A program made the translations under genes and the position numbers. A DNA stretch of 17,291 bases from Bog-793 sp035625025 (lineage in GTDB: Bacteria; Actinomycetota; Acidimicrobiia; Acidimicrobiales; Bog-793). The notes under the pieces are model-generated. The model had not been told where the DNA came from and made no database searches. It was given only the letters and a program-made list of their open reading frames with translations. This document shows positions 6,669-13,888 of this stretch, piece after piece. The stretch spans positions 1 through 17,291 of the forward strand of contig DASPQJ010000036.1 in assembly GCA_035625025.1 (NCBI GenBank), read 5' to 3'. Positions within the stretch are counted from its first letter, which is position 1. Every line of letters begins with the position of its first letter.

Positions 6669-8161
6669 GTGACGGTCACACCCGTGCGGGCGTTGAACTC
6701 GCGGATCAATTCGTCCCATCTCGGCAGGCCGGCCCGCAGACCCCGCCAGAAGGACTGGTCGCGCCGGGCGTTGAACTCGTCGATCGCCACCCCTTGCTGT
6801 TCCACCCAGGTGTAGTAGCCGAGGTTGAAGATGCGGGCCCGGTCGGCGGCGGTCGTGTCGAGCAGGTGATCGCTCCCGACACCCAGCACGAATTGGCCGA
6901 AGGCTCCGGCGGCGCAGTCGTCGTCGAATCCGGTCGAAAAGTCCCGCGCCCGCACGCGCGCCCGTTCGCTCTCGTACAGTTCCGCGCCGTCCGTCGCCAC
7001 GGTCATCACCACATCCTTCGACCCCAGTCCCAAGTACTTCGCGGTCTTGATCGCGGCAACGATGTTGCAGATGCTCGACAGGCCGAAGTCGTCGAGAATC
7101 GCCAGCGTCTCCGGTGGCACGCCGCGCCGGTCGGCGAGGAACGCCTTGCCCGCCGGCGTCCCGAAAAGCACGGCGAGGTGGTCCGTGGCCTGGTCGCTGA
7201 CGGCCGTCACGATGTCGGTGTTGTAGACGTTGTGGATGTACGGGATGTGCTTGTCCCCAATGCCCTGGATGTTGTGCTCGCCGAAACCGTTGTAGAGCAT
7301 CGTCGGGCACTCGAGCGCCTCGACGGCCACGATCCGGGCCCCGAAGGACTCCTTCAGGTAGTCCCCCGCCCCCAGGGTTCCCGCTGACCCCGAGGCCGAG
7401 ACGAAGGCGCGCAGCACCAACGCAGGATCGGCTTCAGCGAGCTTGGCGAAGACGTCCGCCAGCGCGGTGCCGGTGCACGCATAGTGCACGAGGTGGTTGC
7501 CGAACTCGGAGAACTGGTTGAAGATGACGTTTCCCGGGTCCCGGGCGAGCTCGGCGCACTTGTCGTAGATCTCCTTCACGTTGCTCTCCGTGCCCGGGGT
7601 CACGATCACGTCGGACGGATCGGCCACCCAGTCCCCCAGCCACGAGAAGCGCTCCCGGCTCATGCCCTCCGGCAGCACGGCGACGCCGCGACAGCTCATG
7701 AGGCGTGAGATCGCCACCCCGCCGCGGCAGTAGTTGCCCGTCGAGGGCCAGACCGCCCGCTGCGCGGTCGGGTCGAAACGCCCGGTGACGACGCGGGGCA
7801 CCAGGCATCCGTAGGCGGCGAGCACCTTGTGGGCGTGAATCATCGGAAACCGGTCGCCGAACAGGACGACGATGCGCGCCTCGACGCCGGTCAGTTCCCG
7901 CGGCAGAACGACGTGCCCGGGCACCGGGACCTGGGCGCTGCGGTCGACGGCGTTGTACCAGTGCACGCGGAACAGGTTGAGCGGATCGGCGTCGTCCGGT
8001 CCGACCGCCGCCAGCGCCCGGCGGACCGGCACCGGGATAAGGCTCGGAGTGGCGAGTTCGGCGAAAGTCGGAAGGAGGATCCTGCGTTCCCGGAATCGCT
8101 CGACGGTGCGCTCGTACACCGCCTGGTCGACGATGTCGTCCTCCCGTCCCAAGTCCCGCAT
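6665..8161 (-). CDS. Cysteine-synthase-like PLP enzyme (beta-family)
   Basis: This 498-residue protein belongs to the tryptophan-synthase-beta/cysteine-synthase fold. The likely PLP lysine is Lys112 in MIHAHKVLAAYG. The substrate loop is WPSTGNYCRGGVA (138-150), corresponding to the TSGNT loop of cysteine synthases. The phosphate-binding glycine loop is SASGSAGTLGAG (255-266). It is longer than cysteine synthase (about 310), with a C-terminal extension of about 130 residues containing GLSSICNIVAAIKTAKYLG and TVATDGAELY. I know similar proteins only as 'PLP-dependent protein subunit beta', without assigned reaction. The ATG at 8161 has AGAGGA (8168-8173) 6 bases upstream, better than an in-frame TTG at 8305 that would add 48 lysine/glycine-rich residues. 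It is the first gene after the hairpin and overlaps the next PLP gene by 4 bases, so the two may act in sequence or as a complex. It probably takes an amino-acid-like product of purine ring breakdown; that is inference. Confidence 0.85.
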   Translation of the reverse strand: MRDLGREDDIVDQAVYERTVERFRERRILLPTFAELATPSLIPVPVRRALAAVGPDDADPLNLFRVHWYNAVDRSAQVPVPGHVVLPRELTGVEARIVVLFGDRFPMIHAHKVLAAYGCLVPRVVTGRFDPTAQRAVWPSTGNYCRGGVAISRLMSCRGVAVLPEGMSRERFSWLGDWVADPSDVIVTPGTESNVKEIYDKCAELARDPGNVIFNQFSEFGNHLVHYACTGTALADVFAKLAEADPALVLRAFVSASGSAGTLGAGDYLKESFGARIVAVEALECPTMLYNGFGEHNIQGIGDKHIPYIHNVYNTDIVTAVSDQATDHLAVLFGTPAGKAFLADRRGVPPETLAILDDFGLSSICNIVAAIKTAKYLGLGSKDVVMTVATDGAELYESERARVRARDFSTGFDDDCAAGAFGQFVLGVGSDHLLDTTAADRARIFNLGYYTWVEQQGVAIDEFNARRDQSFWRGLRAGLPRWDELIREFNARTGVTVT

Positions 8162-8387
8162 GCGTTTTCCTCTGTGTCCTTTCTCGCCCGGCGCTCGCCC
8201 CGTCGCGACCAGCCGAACCTGAGGTCCCCGAGCCTCCGTCGCCTTCTTCGTTCCTTCTTTCGACGACTCCGTCCAAACCTCGCCGGCCCCGTTCGGAGCC
8301 GACAAGACGATCTATTGCCCGCGGGGGCGCCCATCGCCCCCGGGGCCGACCCCGGTCACGGGTCCCGGTGGTTCTGCCGGCGGCGAT
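8162..8387 (-). promoter_or_regulatory. Intergenic leader between permease hairpin and PLP gene
   Basis: About 225 bases without a gene lie between the permease hairpin and the first PLP gene. On the minus strand it contains a purine-rich run (about 8222-8262, GAAAGAAGG-type repeats) and a second small hairpin (8322-8329 with 8335-8342) without a U tract. I could not find a convincing -35/-10 pair. With the hairpin before it, this is the most likely place for a separate promoter for the PLP-to-arcC genes or for a processing site. Confidence is low. Confidence 0.3.
8168..8173 (-). promoter_or_regulatory. Ribosome binding site for the PLP gene starting at 8161
   Basis: AGAGGA on the minus strand, 6 bases before the ATG. 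It decides in favour of the ATG at 8161 over the upstream in-frame TTG at 8305. Confidence 0.7.
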
Positions 8388-8438
8388 CCGAGCGGGGCGG
8401 TGGCCCCCGCGCAACACCCGAGGGCCACCGCGACTCGG
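8388..8438 (-). terminator. Strong hairpin directly after the permease stop
   Basis: A perfect 10-base inverted repeat, GCGGTGGCCC (8397-8406) and GGGCCACCGC (8422-8431), has a 15-base loop. It is extended by an outer CCGAG/CTCGG stem (8388-8392 with 8434-8438) across a small internal loop. It begins 1 base after the stop codon of the permease (8440-8442). No run of U follows on the minus strand, so it is not a textbook intrinsic terminator. GC-rich actinobacteria often use U-poor hairpins, and a partial terminator or mRNA-stabilising hairpin that sets permease expression apart from the downstream genes is equally possible. Confidence 0.65.
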
Positions 8439-8439
8439 C

Positions 8440-9921
8440 CTACGAACGGCCCGCGACCTCCTTCGGGACCGAACGGAACGACAGGACGTAGTAGATGATG
8501 CCGCTCACCAGCAGCCCGAAGATCCAGCTGAAGTCGGCACCGTGCGTGGCGTTCGACAACGGCGAGGAGTACGAGGGCCAGTAGTAGGCAGCGTCGATCC
8601 ACATCATCGCCGCGAACATCCCGGCGGCCAGCGAGAGCAGCGCCTTCCAGTTGAAACCGCCGTTACGCCAGTACAGGCCGCCGTGCTTGGCAGCGAGGGA
8701 GCTGAACTCGTAGCGACCGCGGCGGAGCATGTAGTCGACGATGTAGACGCCGAACCAGGCGCCGAGCCACACGACGATGTAGTCGAGGAACCCGGAAAGG
8801 TCCGTATAGAAGTTCCCCTTGAAGATCACGAGCGCGGTCACGCCACCGGAGATGACGGTGTCGATGACGACGCAGACCCACCGCTTCGCCGGAAGGCCGA
8901 GTGCCTGCAGGGTGACCCCCGAGGAGTACATGTCGATCGTGTTGATCGCGAACAGCTGCGGCAGCGCAAGGATGAGGAACGGCCAGAAGAACCAGCTGGC
9001 GAAGGAGGCGGGCACGGCGGCGGCGGCCGTGACCTGCGGGCTCACCAAGAAGGCGGTGGCACCGAGGAGCTCGAGCAGGACCGACGGGATCGCTCCGCCG
9101 AGCGTCGCAGCCCAGAACGTCTTCACGGCCGGCGTGTCCGCCGGGAGATAGCGCGAGTAGTCGGCGGCGTTCTCCGTCCAGCCGAGGCCCCCGGCGGAGA
9201 CGATGAGGACGATCCCGGTCGTCCACAACCACCACGAGTCCGTGCCGTGGGTGTGCAGGCTCGTCACGTGGGCGTGGGGGATGACCAGGCACGCCATGAT
9301 GATGAAGACGACGATGAAGACGTACGACAGGTAGCGCAGCACCTTGGTGATCGTGGCGTGCCCGAGGAAGGGCACGACGAACTGCACGAGGACCGCGAGG
9401 ATGATCGCGATGGTCTTCCCGGTGTTGTCGAGGTGGATCCCCTCGTGGACGAACATCGCCCCGACGATGAGCACCACGATCACGAGTCCCTCGACCTCGA
9501 AGCCGACCTGGGTGATCCAGTTGAACAGGGACGGCGCGCGGTTGCCGTTGCGGCCGAAGGGGGCCCTGCTCACCATGAACGCGGTCGTCCCTGTCTTCGG
9601 TCCGGCGAGGCTCGCCCACCCGAGCACGACGTAGAAGACGTTCCCGACGAGGATCGCCACCACGGCCTGCCAGAAGGTCAGCCCGAACGAGACGATCAGG
9701 GCGCCGTAGACGAGGAACTCGACGTTCCAGATCGCCCCGGTCCACATCCAGAACAGGCCTCGGGGACGCAACGCCCGGTCCGCCCCGGCAACGTGTTCGA
9801 TACCCCGCTGCTCGAGCTTGAAGGCCGTGTACCCCTCGGCGACCTCGGTGGGGGGCGCGACACCCCCGAACTGCGAGGCGCCTCCCGGCCCGCCGGGACC
9901 TGTTTCCACACCGTTGACCAT
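8440..9921 (-). CDS. NCS1-family purine/cytosine-type permease
   Basis: This is an inner-membrane nucleobase symporter of 493 residues, the usual NCS1 length, with about 12 hydrophobic helices from residue 55 on. The hydrophilic N-terminal 50 residues include EQRGIEHV. Family marks are GPKTGTTAFMVSRAPFGRNGN after helix 2, an ENAADYSRYLP segment in the middle, and INTIDMYSSGVTLQALGLP in the second half. The last looks more like the purine-cytosine (Fcy/CodB-like) clade than the hydantoin or allantoin clades. The substrate is probably a purine, oxopurine or related ring compound. The ATG at 9921 has GGGAGGT (9928-9934) 6 bases upstream. It is the first gene of the left arm, divergent from the 8-oxoguanine deaminase gene, and is followed by a strong hairpin that may make it differently expressed from the enzymes behind it. 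In E. coli the corresponding region has NCS2 (UacT/XanQ-type) carriers, so transport here uses an unrelated family. The family is firm; the substrate is inferred. Confidence 0.93.
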   Translation of the reverse strand: MVNGVETGPGGPGGASQFGGVAPPTEVAEGYTAFKLEQRGIEHVAGADRALRPRGLFWMWTGAIWNVEFLVYGALIVSFGLTFWQAVVAILVGNVFYVVLGWASLAGPKTGTTAFMVSRAPFGRNGNRAPSLFNWITQVGFEVEGLVIVVLIVGAMFVHEGIHLDNTGKTIAIILAVLVQFVVPFLGHATITKVLRYLSYVFIVVFIIMACLVIPHAHVTSLHTHGTDSWWLWTTGIVLIVSAGGLGWTENAADYSRYLPADTPAVKTFWAATLGGAIPSVLLELLGATAFLVSPQVTAAAAVPASFASWFFWPFLILALPQLFAINTIDMYSSGVTLQALGLPAKRWVCVVIDTVISGGVTALVIFKGNFYTDLSGFLDYIVVWLGAWFGVYIVDYMLRRGRYEFSSLAAKHGGLYWRNGGFNWKALLSLAAGMFAAMMWIDAAYYWPSYSSPLSNATHGADFSWIFGLLVSGIIYYVLSFRSVPKEVAGRS

Positions 9922-9927
9922 CGTCGG

Positions 9928-9934
9928 ACCTCCC
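9928..9934 (-). promoter_or_regulatory. Ribosome binding site of the permease gene
   Basis: GGGAGGT on the minus strand, 6 bases before the ATG at 9921. It excludes the longer open frame that runs on to about 10185 and confirms that the space up to 10296 is non-coding. Confidence 0.8.
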
Positions 9935-10278
9935 TCTGTGCGCCCCGGAAAGGTCAGACGGCCCTCGTCGTGCGCACTATCTCGTCGTACGACAGAACGT
10001 GTTGCTGGAGACCTCAGAAAAACCTTGCGCAGCGTATCCCTTCGCCACCGGCCCGTCTTGGTTGAGAAACGGCCCCGGGAAATTCGCTTTTGCAACCTTG
10101 CGCCCCTCGAGGCTTCACGAAGAGACGGTCGCCACTTGCGCAACAGGACCGACGGTTGGCCGGCGCCCGTCCGGGGGATCGGCACGAGCTCACGACGGGA
10201 TCGCCGAGGCGCTCGAGGGTCGCGACGCTGGGCCCGCGGTTCACCCGTCGGGATCCGTCGCCGGCGGCGATACTACGG
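9935..10278. promoter_or_regulatory. Divergent regulatory region between the two arms
   Basis: About 345 non-coding bases separate the permease and 8-oxoguanine deaminase genes and must hold the promoters of both arms. The region is locally less GC-rich (10013-10100). It contains the 10-mer AACCTTGCGC twice (10021-10030 and 10094-10103) and a related palindrome TTGCGCAA (10136-10143). The reverse complement GCGCAAGG recurs just inside the right-arm gene (10307-10314). Two more perfect palindromes, GTGCGCAC (9970-9977) and GTCGTACGAC (9984-9993), lie nearer the permease. These are candidate operator half-sites. I could not assign -35/-10 boxes with confidence, and no regulator gene lies in the window. 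Confidence 0.5.
10021..10143 (+). repeat. Repeated CTTGCGC motif (three copies)
   Basis: CTTGCGC occurs at 10024-10030, 10097-10103 and 10135-10141. The first two sit inside identical 10-mers (AACCTTGCGC). The third forms the perfect palindrome TTGCGCAA. Spacings are 73 and 38 bases, the first close to seven helical turns. This is possibly a regulator-binding array; chance cannot be excluded in such GC-rich DNA. Confidence 0.45.
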
Positions 10279-10296
10279 GAGGTGGGACGACGGACG

Positions 10297-11577
10297 GTGT
10301 TGCGCGGCGCAAGGTGGCCCGGGGACGTCGCCGTCGAGGACGGGCGGATCGCCGCCCTCGGCACGGTCCCAGCGCACCCGGGCGATCGCGTCCTCGCCTG
10401 CGACGGCGACCTCATCACAGCCGGGTTCGTGAACACCCACCACCACCTCTACCAGTGGATGACCAGGGGACGGGCGACGGCGTGCGACCTGTTCACGTGG
10501 CTCACGACCCTCTACCCGGTCTGGGGGAGGATCTCGGTCGAGGACACCGCGGCCGCCGCGCTCGTCGGGCTGGGCGAGCTCGCCCTCAGCGGCGCGACGA
10601 CGGTGTCGGACCATCACTACGTCGTGCCGCACGGCGAGGACGCCGTCTTCGACGCCATCGCCGACGCGGCGCGCGCCGTCGGGGTGCGTCTCGAGCTCTG
10701 CCGCGGTTCCATGGACCTCGGCGAGAGCGCGGGCGGGCTCCCCCCGGACTCGATCGTCGAGCCCATCGACGAGATTCTCGCCTCCACCGAGGCCGTCGCG
10801 GCCCGTCTGCACGACGGCGAACGGGTCATGATCGCCGTGGCGCCCTGCAGCCCGTTCTCGGTCTCGACCGACCTCATGCGGGAGTCCGCGACGCTCGCCC
10901 GCCGGCTGGGCCTGCGACTGCACACCCACCTCGCCGAGACGCAAGACGAGGCCCGCCACTGTGTGGCGCGCTTTGGCAAGCGACCGCTCGAGCTGATGGA
11001 GGAGCTCGACTGGCTGGGCGGCGACGTCTGGTTCGCCCACGCCATCCACCTCGATGCCGGCGAGATCCGCCGGGTCGGCCGGTCCCGGACCGGCGTCGCG
11101 CACTGCCCGAGTTCCAACGCCCGGCTCGCGGCCGGCCTGTGTCCGGTGCGCGACCTCATCGACGCCGGCGCGCCGGTCGGCCTCGGCGTGGACGGGCCGG
11201 CCTCCAACGAGCTCGGCGTCCTTCTCCCCGAGCTGCGTCAGGCGCTCTATCTCGCCCGCCTGCGCGCCGGGCGGGCCGACGCCCTGTCGGCCGGCGAGGC
11301 CCTGACGCTCGCGACCTCGGGGGGCGCGGCCTGTCTCGGGCGGGCCGACCTCGGGCGCCTTGAGGTGGGGGCGACCGCCGACCTCGCCGTCTGGCCCCTC
11401 GCGGATCTCGACGACGTCCCCGACCCGATCGACGGGCTCGTCCTCGGTCCCGACCGTCGCGTCCGCCACCTCCTCGTCGGCGGCGAGGACGTCATCAGCG
11501 AGGGCTGTCTCGTCGGCGTCGATCTCGACAGCGCCCACGCCGAGCTCTCGCGGCGAGCCCGCACCTTATGGTCATGA
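10297..11577 (+). CDS. 8-oxoguanine deaminase-like amidohydrolase
   Basis: This is a zinc amidohydrolase of the AtzA/TrzN/guanine-deaminase group, 426 residues. Metal and catalytic residues are visible: NTHHHLYQ (His48 and His50), HTHLAETQDE (His209-Glu218, with His211 and Glu214), HAIH (His248, His251) and GVDGPASNE (Asp299). The sequence NTHHHLYQ and the later GVAHCPSSNARL and DGPASNE are, to my knowledge, typical of 8-oxoguanine deaminase, which converts 8-oxoguanine to urate and ammonia. Other triazine or guanine deaminases remain possible. The start is read as GTG at 10297, giving the usual LRGARW...VEDGRIAALG beginning. A GGAGGTGGGA stretch (10278-10287) lies upstream, although spacing is somewhat long. 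GTG at 10282 is an alternative adding 5 residues. It is the first gene of the right arm, divergent from the permease, and would feed urate into the enzymes encoded next to it. It is a different branch from the SsnA protein in the left arm. Confidence 0.83.
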   Translation: MLRGARWPGDVAVEDGRIAALGTVPAHPGDRVLACDGDLITAGFVNTHHHLYQWMTRGRATACDLFTWLTTLYPVWGRISVEDTAAAALVGLGELALSGATTVSDHHYVVPHGEDAVFDAIADAARAVGVRLELCRGSMDLGESAGGLPPDSIVEPIDEILASTEAVAARLHDGERVMIAVAPCSPFSVSTDLMRESATLARRLGLRLHTHLAETQDEARHCVARFGKRPLELMEELDWLGGDVWFAHAIHLDAGEIRRVGRSRTGVAHCPSSNARLAAGLCPVRDLIDAGAPVGLGVDGPASNELGVLLPELRQALYLARLRAGRADALSAGEALTLATSGGAACLGRADLGRLEVGATADLAVWPLADLDDVPDPIDGLVLGPDRRVRHLLVGGEDVISEGCLVGVDLDSAHAELSRRARTLWS

Positions 11578-11677
11578 CTGCGACTCCCCCGGCAACGAGG
11601 TGGCCCCCCGGGGTCGGCCCGCGGCGCGCCGGGAACGGAAGCAACGATCTCCGCCCAAGGGCGAAGGGAGTCACACC
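11578..11677 (+). other. Short intergenic spacer before hyuA
   Basis: One hundred very GC-rich bases contain small inverted repeats around CCCCGGGG. I see no gene and no clear promoter. It may only be a leader within one transcript. Confidence 0.4.
11663..11670 (+). promoter_or_regulatory. Ribosome binding site of hyuA
   Basis: GAAGGGAG lies 7 bases before GTG 11678 and fixes that start against the longer frame beginning near 11360 inside the previous gene. Confidence 0.75.
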
Positions 11678-13057
11678 GTGCTGATCCATGGCGGCACCGT
11701 GATCGACGAGGCGGGCGAACGGCTCGTCGACGTGCGCCTCGGTGCCGACGGGCGGGTGGCCGAGGTGGCGCCGGGACTCCGGCCCGACAAGGACGAGCCG
11801 GTGCACGACGCGGCTGGCAAGCTCGTCGTGCCGGGGGGCATCGACCCCCATACGCACATGCAGCTGCCCGTCGGCGCGGTGCGGGTCTCGGACGATTTCG
11901 CCTCCGGAACCCGAGCCGCGGCGATCGGCGGCACGACAACGATCATCGACTACATCACGCCCGAGCGCGGCGAGGACCCTTTGGCCGCGGTCGCCCGGTG
12001 GCGGAGCTGGGCGGAACCCGCGGCCATCGACTGGGGACTGCACCTTTCGTTCACGGCGACGGTGCCCGAGGCGGTCATCGCCAAGGCGGTCGAGGCCGGC
12101 ATCACCTCCTTCAAGCTCTATCTCGCTTACCCCGACCGCTTGCAGGTCGACGACGGCGCGATCGTCGAACTGATGCGCTCGGCCCGCCGCCAGGGGGCCC
12201 TCGTCACCCTCCACTGCGAGAACGGCGCGGCGATCGAGGAGCTCCGCCGCGAGGCGCTCGCCGCGGGCCGCACCGCGGTGATCGAGCACGCCCGGACCCG
12301 GCCTGCGCTTCTCGAGGCTGAGGCGGTCTCGCGCGCCGCGGTGCTCGCGGAGCTGACGGGGGCCGCCATCTACGTCGTGCACGTTTCCTCGGCGGACGCC
12401 CTCGCGGCGATCCGGGCCGCCGTCGGGCGCGGGGTGGACGCCCAGGCGGAGACCTGCCCGCAGTACCTCTATCTCGACGAGAGCAGGCTGGAAGGAACCG
12501 ACGCGGCGAACTTCGTCTGCACTCCCCCGCTGCGCGCGGCCCGGCACGCCGAGAAGCTCTGGGAGGGTCTTTCCCACGGCTGGATCGGGACCGTGGCGAC
12601 CGACCATTGCCCGTTCTGGCGCGCCGACCGCCGCGCCGGGGTGTGCGGGCGCGCCGAGGGCACCCGCGACTTCAGCGAGATCCCCGGTGGCCTGCCAGGC
12701 GTCGAGACGCGCCTGGCCCTGATGTGGGAGGGGGTGCGCGCCAAGCGGATCAGCGCGTCGGACTGGGTGCGGGTGTGTGCCACGGCGCCGGCACGCGCCT
12801 TCGGGCTGTGGCCGGCGAAGGGCACGCTCGACGTCGGAGCCGACGCCGACGTGGTGGTGTGGGACCCGCAGCGGCGTCAATCCCTCGAGGCCCGCGACCT
12901 CGACATGGCCGTCGACCACTCCCCCTACGCCGGGATGGTCGCGACGGGCTGGCCGGAACTCGTCGTCAGCCGGGGTCGCGTCGTCGCGCGCGACGGGCGC
13001 TTCGTCGGCGAGCCCGGGTGGGGTCGTTACCTGGCCCGCGTGCCCCGGCCCCGGTGA
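11678..13057 (+). CDS. hyuA: HyuA-like dihydropyrimidinase / D-hydantoinase
   Basis: This is a cyclic amidohydrolase that opens an imide or hydantoin ring, 459 residues, the usual length. The binuclear metal site is complete: IDPHTHMQLP (His58, His60), the carboxylated lysine Lys146 in SFKLYLAYP, His179 in VTLHCENG, His235 in VVHVSSADA and Asp309 in ATDHCPF. The conserved QAETCPQYLYLD and KGTLDVGADADVVVWDP are also present. In E. coli, HyuA (YgeZ) is encoded beside YgeW, YgeX and YgeY. In the urate-linked clusters the same family is thought to open a ring derived from the purine. Substrate preference (hydantoin, dihydropyrimidine or purine-derived) cannot be read from sequence. The GTG at 11678 is supported by GAAGGGAG 7 bases upstream. 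The gene follows the deaminase by 100 bases and precedes the FAD subunit by 63 bases, all on the plus strand, so probably one transcript. Assignment to the dihydropyrimidinase family is firm. Confidence 0.92.
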   Translation: MLIHGGTVIDEAGERLVDVRLGADGRVAEVAPGLRPDKDEPVHDAAGKLVVPGGIDPHTHMQLPVGAVRVSDDFASGTRAAAIGGTTTIIDYITPERGEDPLAAVARWRSWAEPAAIDWGLHLSFTATVPEAVIAKAVEAGITSFKLYLAYPDRLQVDDGAIVELMRSARRQGALVTLHCENGAAIEELRREALAAGRTAVIEHARTRPALLEAEAVSRAAVLAELTGAAIYVVHVSSADALAAIRAAVGRGVDAQAETCPQYLYLDESRLEGTDAANFVCTPPLRAARHAEKLWEGLSHGWIGTVATDHCPFWRADRRAGVCGRAEGTRDFSEIPGGLPGVETRLALMWEGVRAKRISASDWVRVCATAPARAFGLWPAKGTLDVGADADVVVWDPQRRQSLEARDLDMAVDHSPYAGMVATGWPELVVSRGRVVARDGRFVGEPGWGRYLARVPRPR

Positions 13058-13120
13058 CGACGACCCCGTAAGAAGCGACGTTAGGCTCGTCTGACCCCCC
13101 AAAGGCACAGGTCCGCCCCG

Positions 13121-13888
13121 ATGAGCACTTCGTGGTACCGACGCCCCCATGCGATCGCCGAGGCGCTTGCGCTTCTTGCCCGACCCGCGAACGTCGTGCT
13201 GGCCGGGGGGACGAGTCTCAACGCCCGTCCGGGGGCAGACGAGTTCGCGCTGGTCGACCTGCAGGCGCTCGGACTCGAGGGCATCGCCCGCCACGGTGAC
13301 GACGAGCTCGTCATCGGCGCGATGACAACTCTCCAGCAGATCGCCGACCACGAGGCGGTCCCCCCGGTCGTCCGCGAGGCGGCGCGCCGGGAACTGCCGA
13401 GCACGCTGCGGGCGCAAGCGACCCTCGGGGGGTGCGTGGCCACTGCCGAGTACGACTGCGAGCTTCTCGCGACCCTCCTCGCCTACGACGCGGTCGTGCG
13501 GCTCGCGACCCCCGCCGCAGAAAGCGAGGTCCGTCTGGAAGACCTGTTCGGAAGACGCCCGCTGGCGCGGGGCGAGATCATCACCGCCCTGTCGATCGAT
13601 CCCCGAGGGAACGGCGCCGCGGCGCGCACCGGACGGACACCGGCCGACAGGCCCATCGTCGCGGCGGTCGTCCGCGAGCTCGACGGCGAGCGGCGGCTGG
13701 CGTTGGCGGGCGTCGCGGCGACGCCGCTCCTCGTCGCCGTGGCCGCGACGACCGCGGACGGGGCCGCCGAGGTCGAGATCGCGCTGCACCGCCTGGCCCC
13801 GCCCGGGGACTTCCGGGGATCGAGCGAGTACCGGAGCCACCTCGCGGCGGTGCTTGGCGCGCGCGCCTTAGAAGCGGTTCAACGATGA
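13121..13888 (+). CDS. ygfM: YgfM-like FAD-binding subunit of molybdenum hydroxylase
   Basis: This is a flavoprotein subunit of the xanthine-dehydrogenase/CO-dehydrogenase medium-chain type, 255 residues (E. coli YgfM is about 259). The FAD pyrophosphate loop is AGGTSLNARP (28-37), matching the unusual AGGSKLNATP of YgfM as I recall it. A second FAD motif is ATLGGCVATAEYDCELL around 100-116, followed by a C-terminal CO-dehydrogenase-flavoprotein-C-like region (DGERRLALAGVAATP). It would pass electrons between the iron-sulfur centres of the hydroxylase and the external acceptor. The start is ATG 13121; upstream AAAGG/AGG is weak and rather distant, but no better start is seen. Its stop overlaps the start of xdhD as ATGA, so the two are translationally coupled and probably form one complex. 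The substitution of N by C in the usual LGGN is a detail whose effect I cannot judge. Confidence 0.9.
   Translation: MSTSWYRRPHAIAEALALLARPANVVLAGGTSLNARPGADEFALVDLQALGLEGIARHGDDELVIGAMTTLQQIADHEAVPPVVREAARRELPSTLRAQATLGGCVATAEYDCELLATLLAYDAVVRLATPAAESEVRLEDLFGRRPLARGEIITALSIDPRGNGAAARTGRTPADRPIVAAVVRELDGERRLALAGVAATPLLVAVAATTADGAAEVEIALHRLAPPGDFRGSSEYRSHLAAVLGARALEAVQR

Noticed and set aside
4296..6815. Long plus-strand open frame opposite ssnA and the PLP gene
   Set aside because: Antisense shadow of recognised enzymes, with low-complexity composition.
8162..8305. Longer start (TTG at 8305) for the cysteine-synthase-like PLP enzyme
   Set aside because: The added residues are unlike the family, and a good ribosome site precedes ATG 8161.
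8322..8342. Second hairpin as an intrinsic terminator
   Set aside because: An 8-base GC stem with a 5-base loop but no U tract on either strand; such stems are common by chance in this composition.
9922..10296. Small protein genes in the divergent intergenic region
   Set aside because: The open frames there are extensions or antisense shadows of the flanking genes, without their own ribosome sites or recognisable sequence.
11495..13840. Long minus-strand open frame opposite hyuA and ygfM
   Set aside because: Antisense shadow; both plus-strand genes have complete catalytic motifs.
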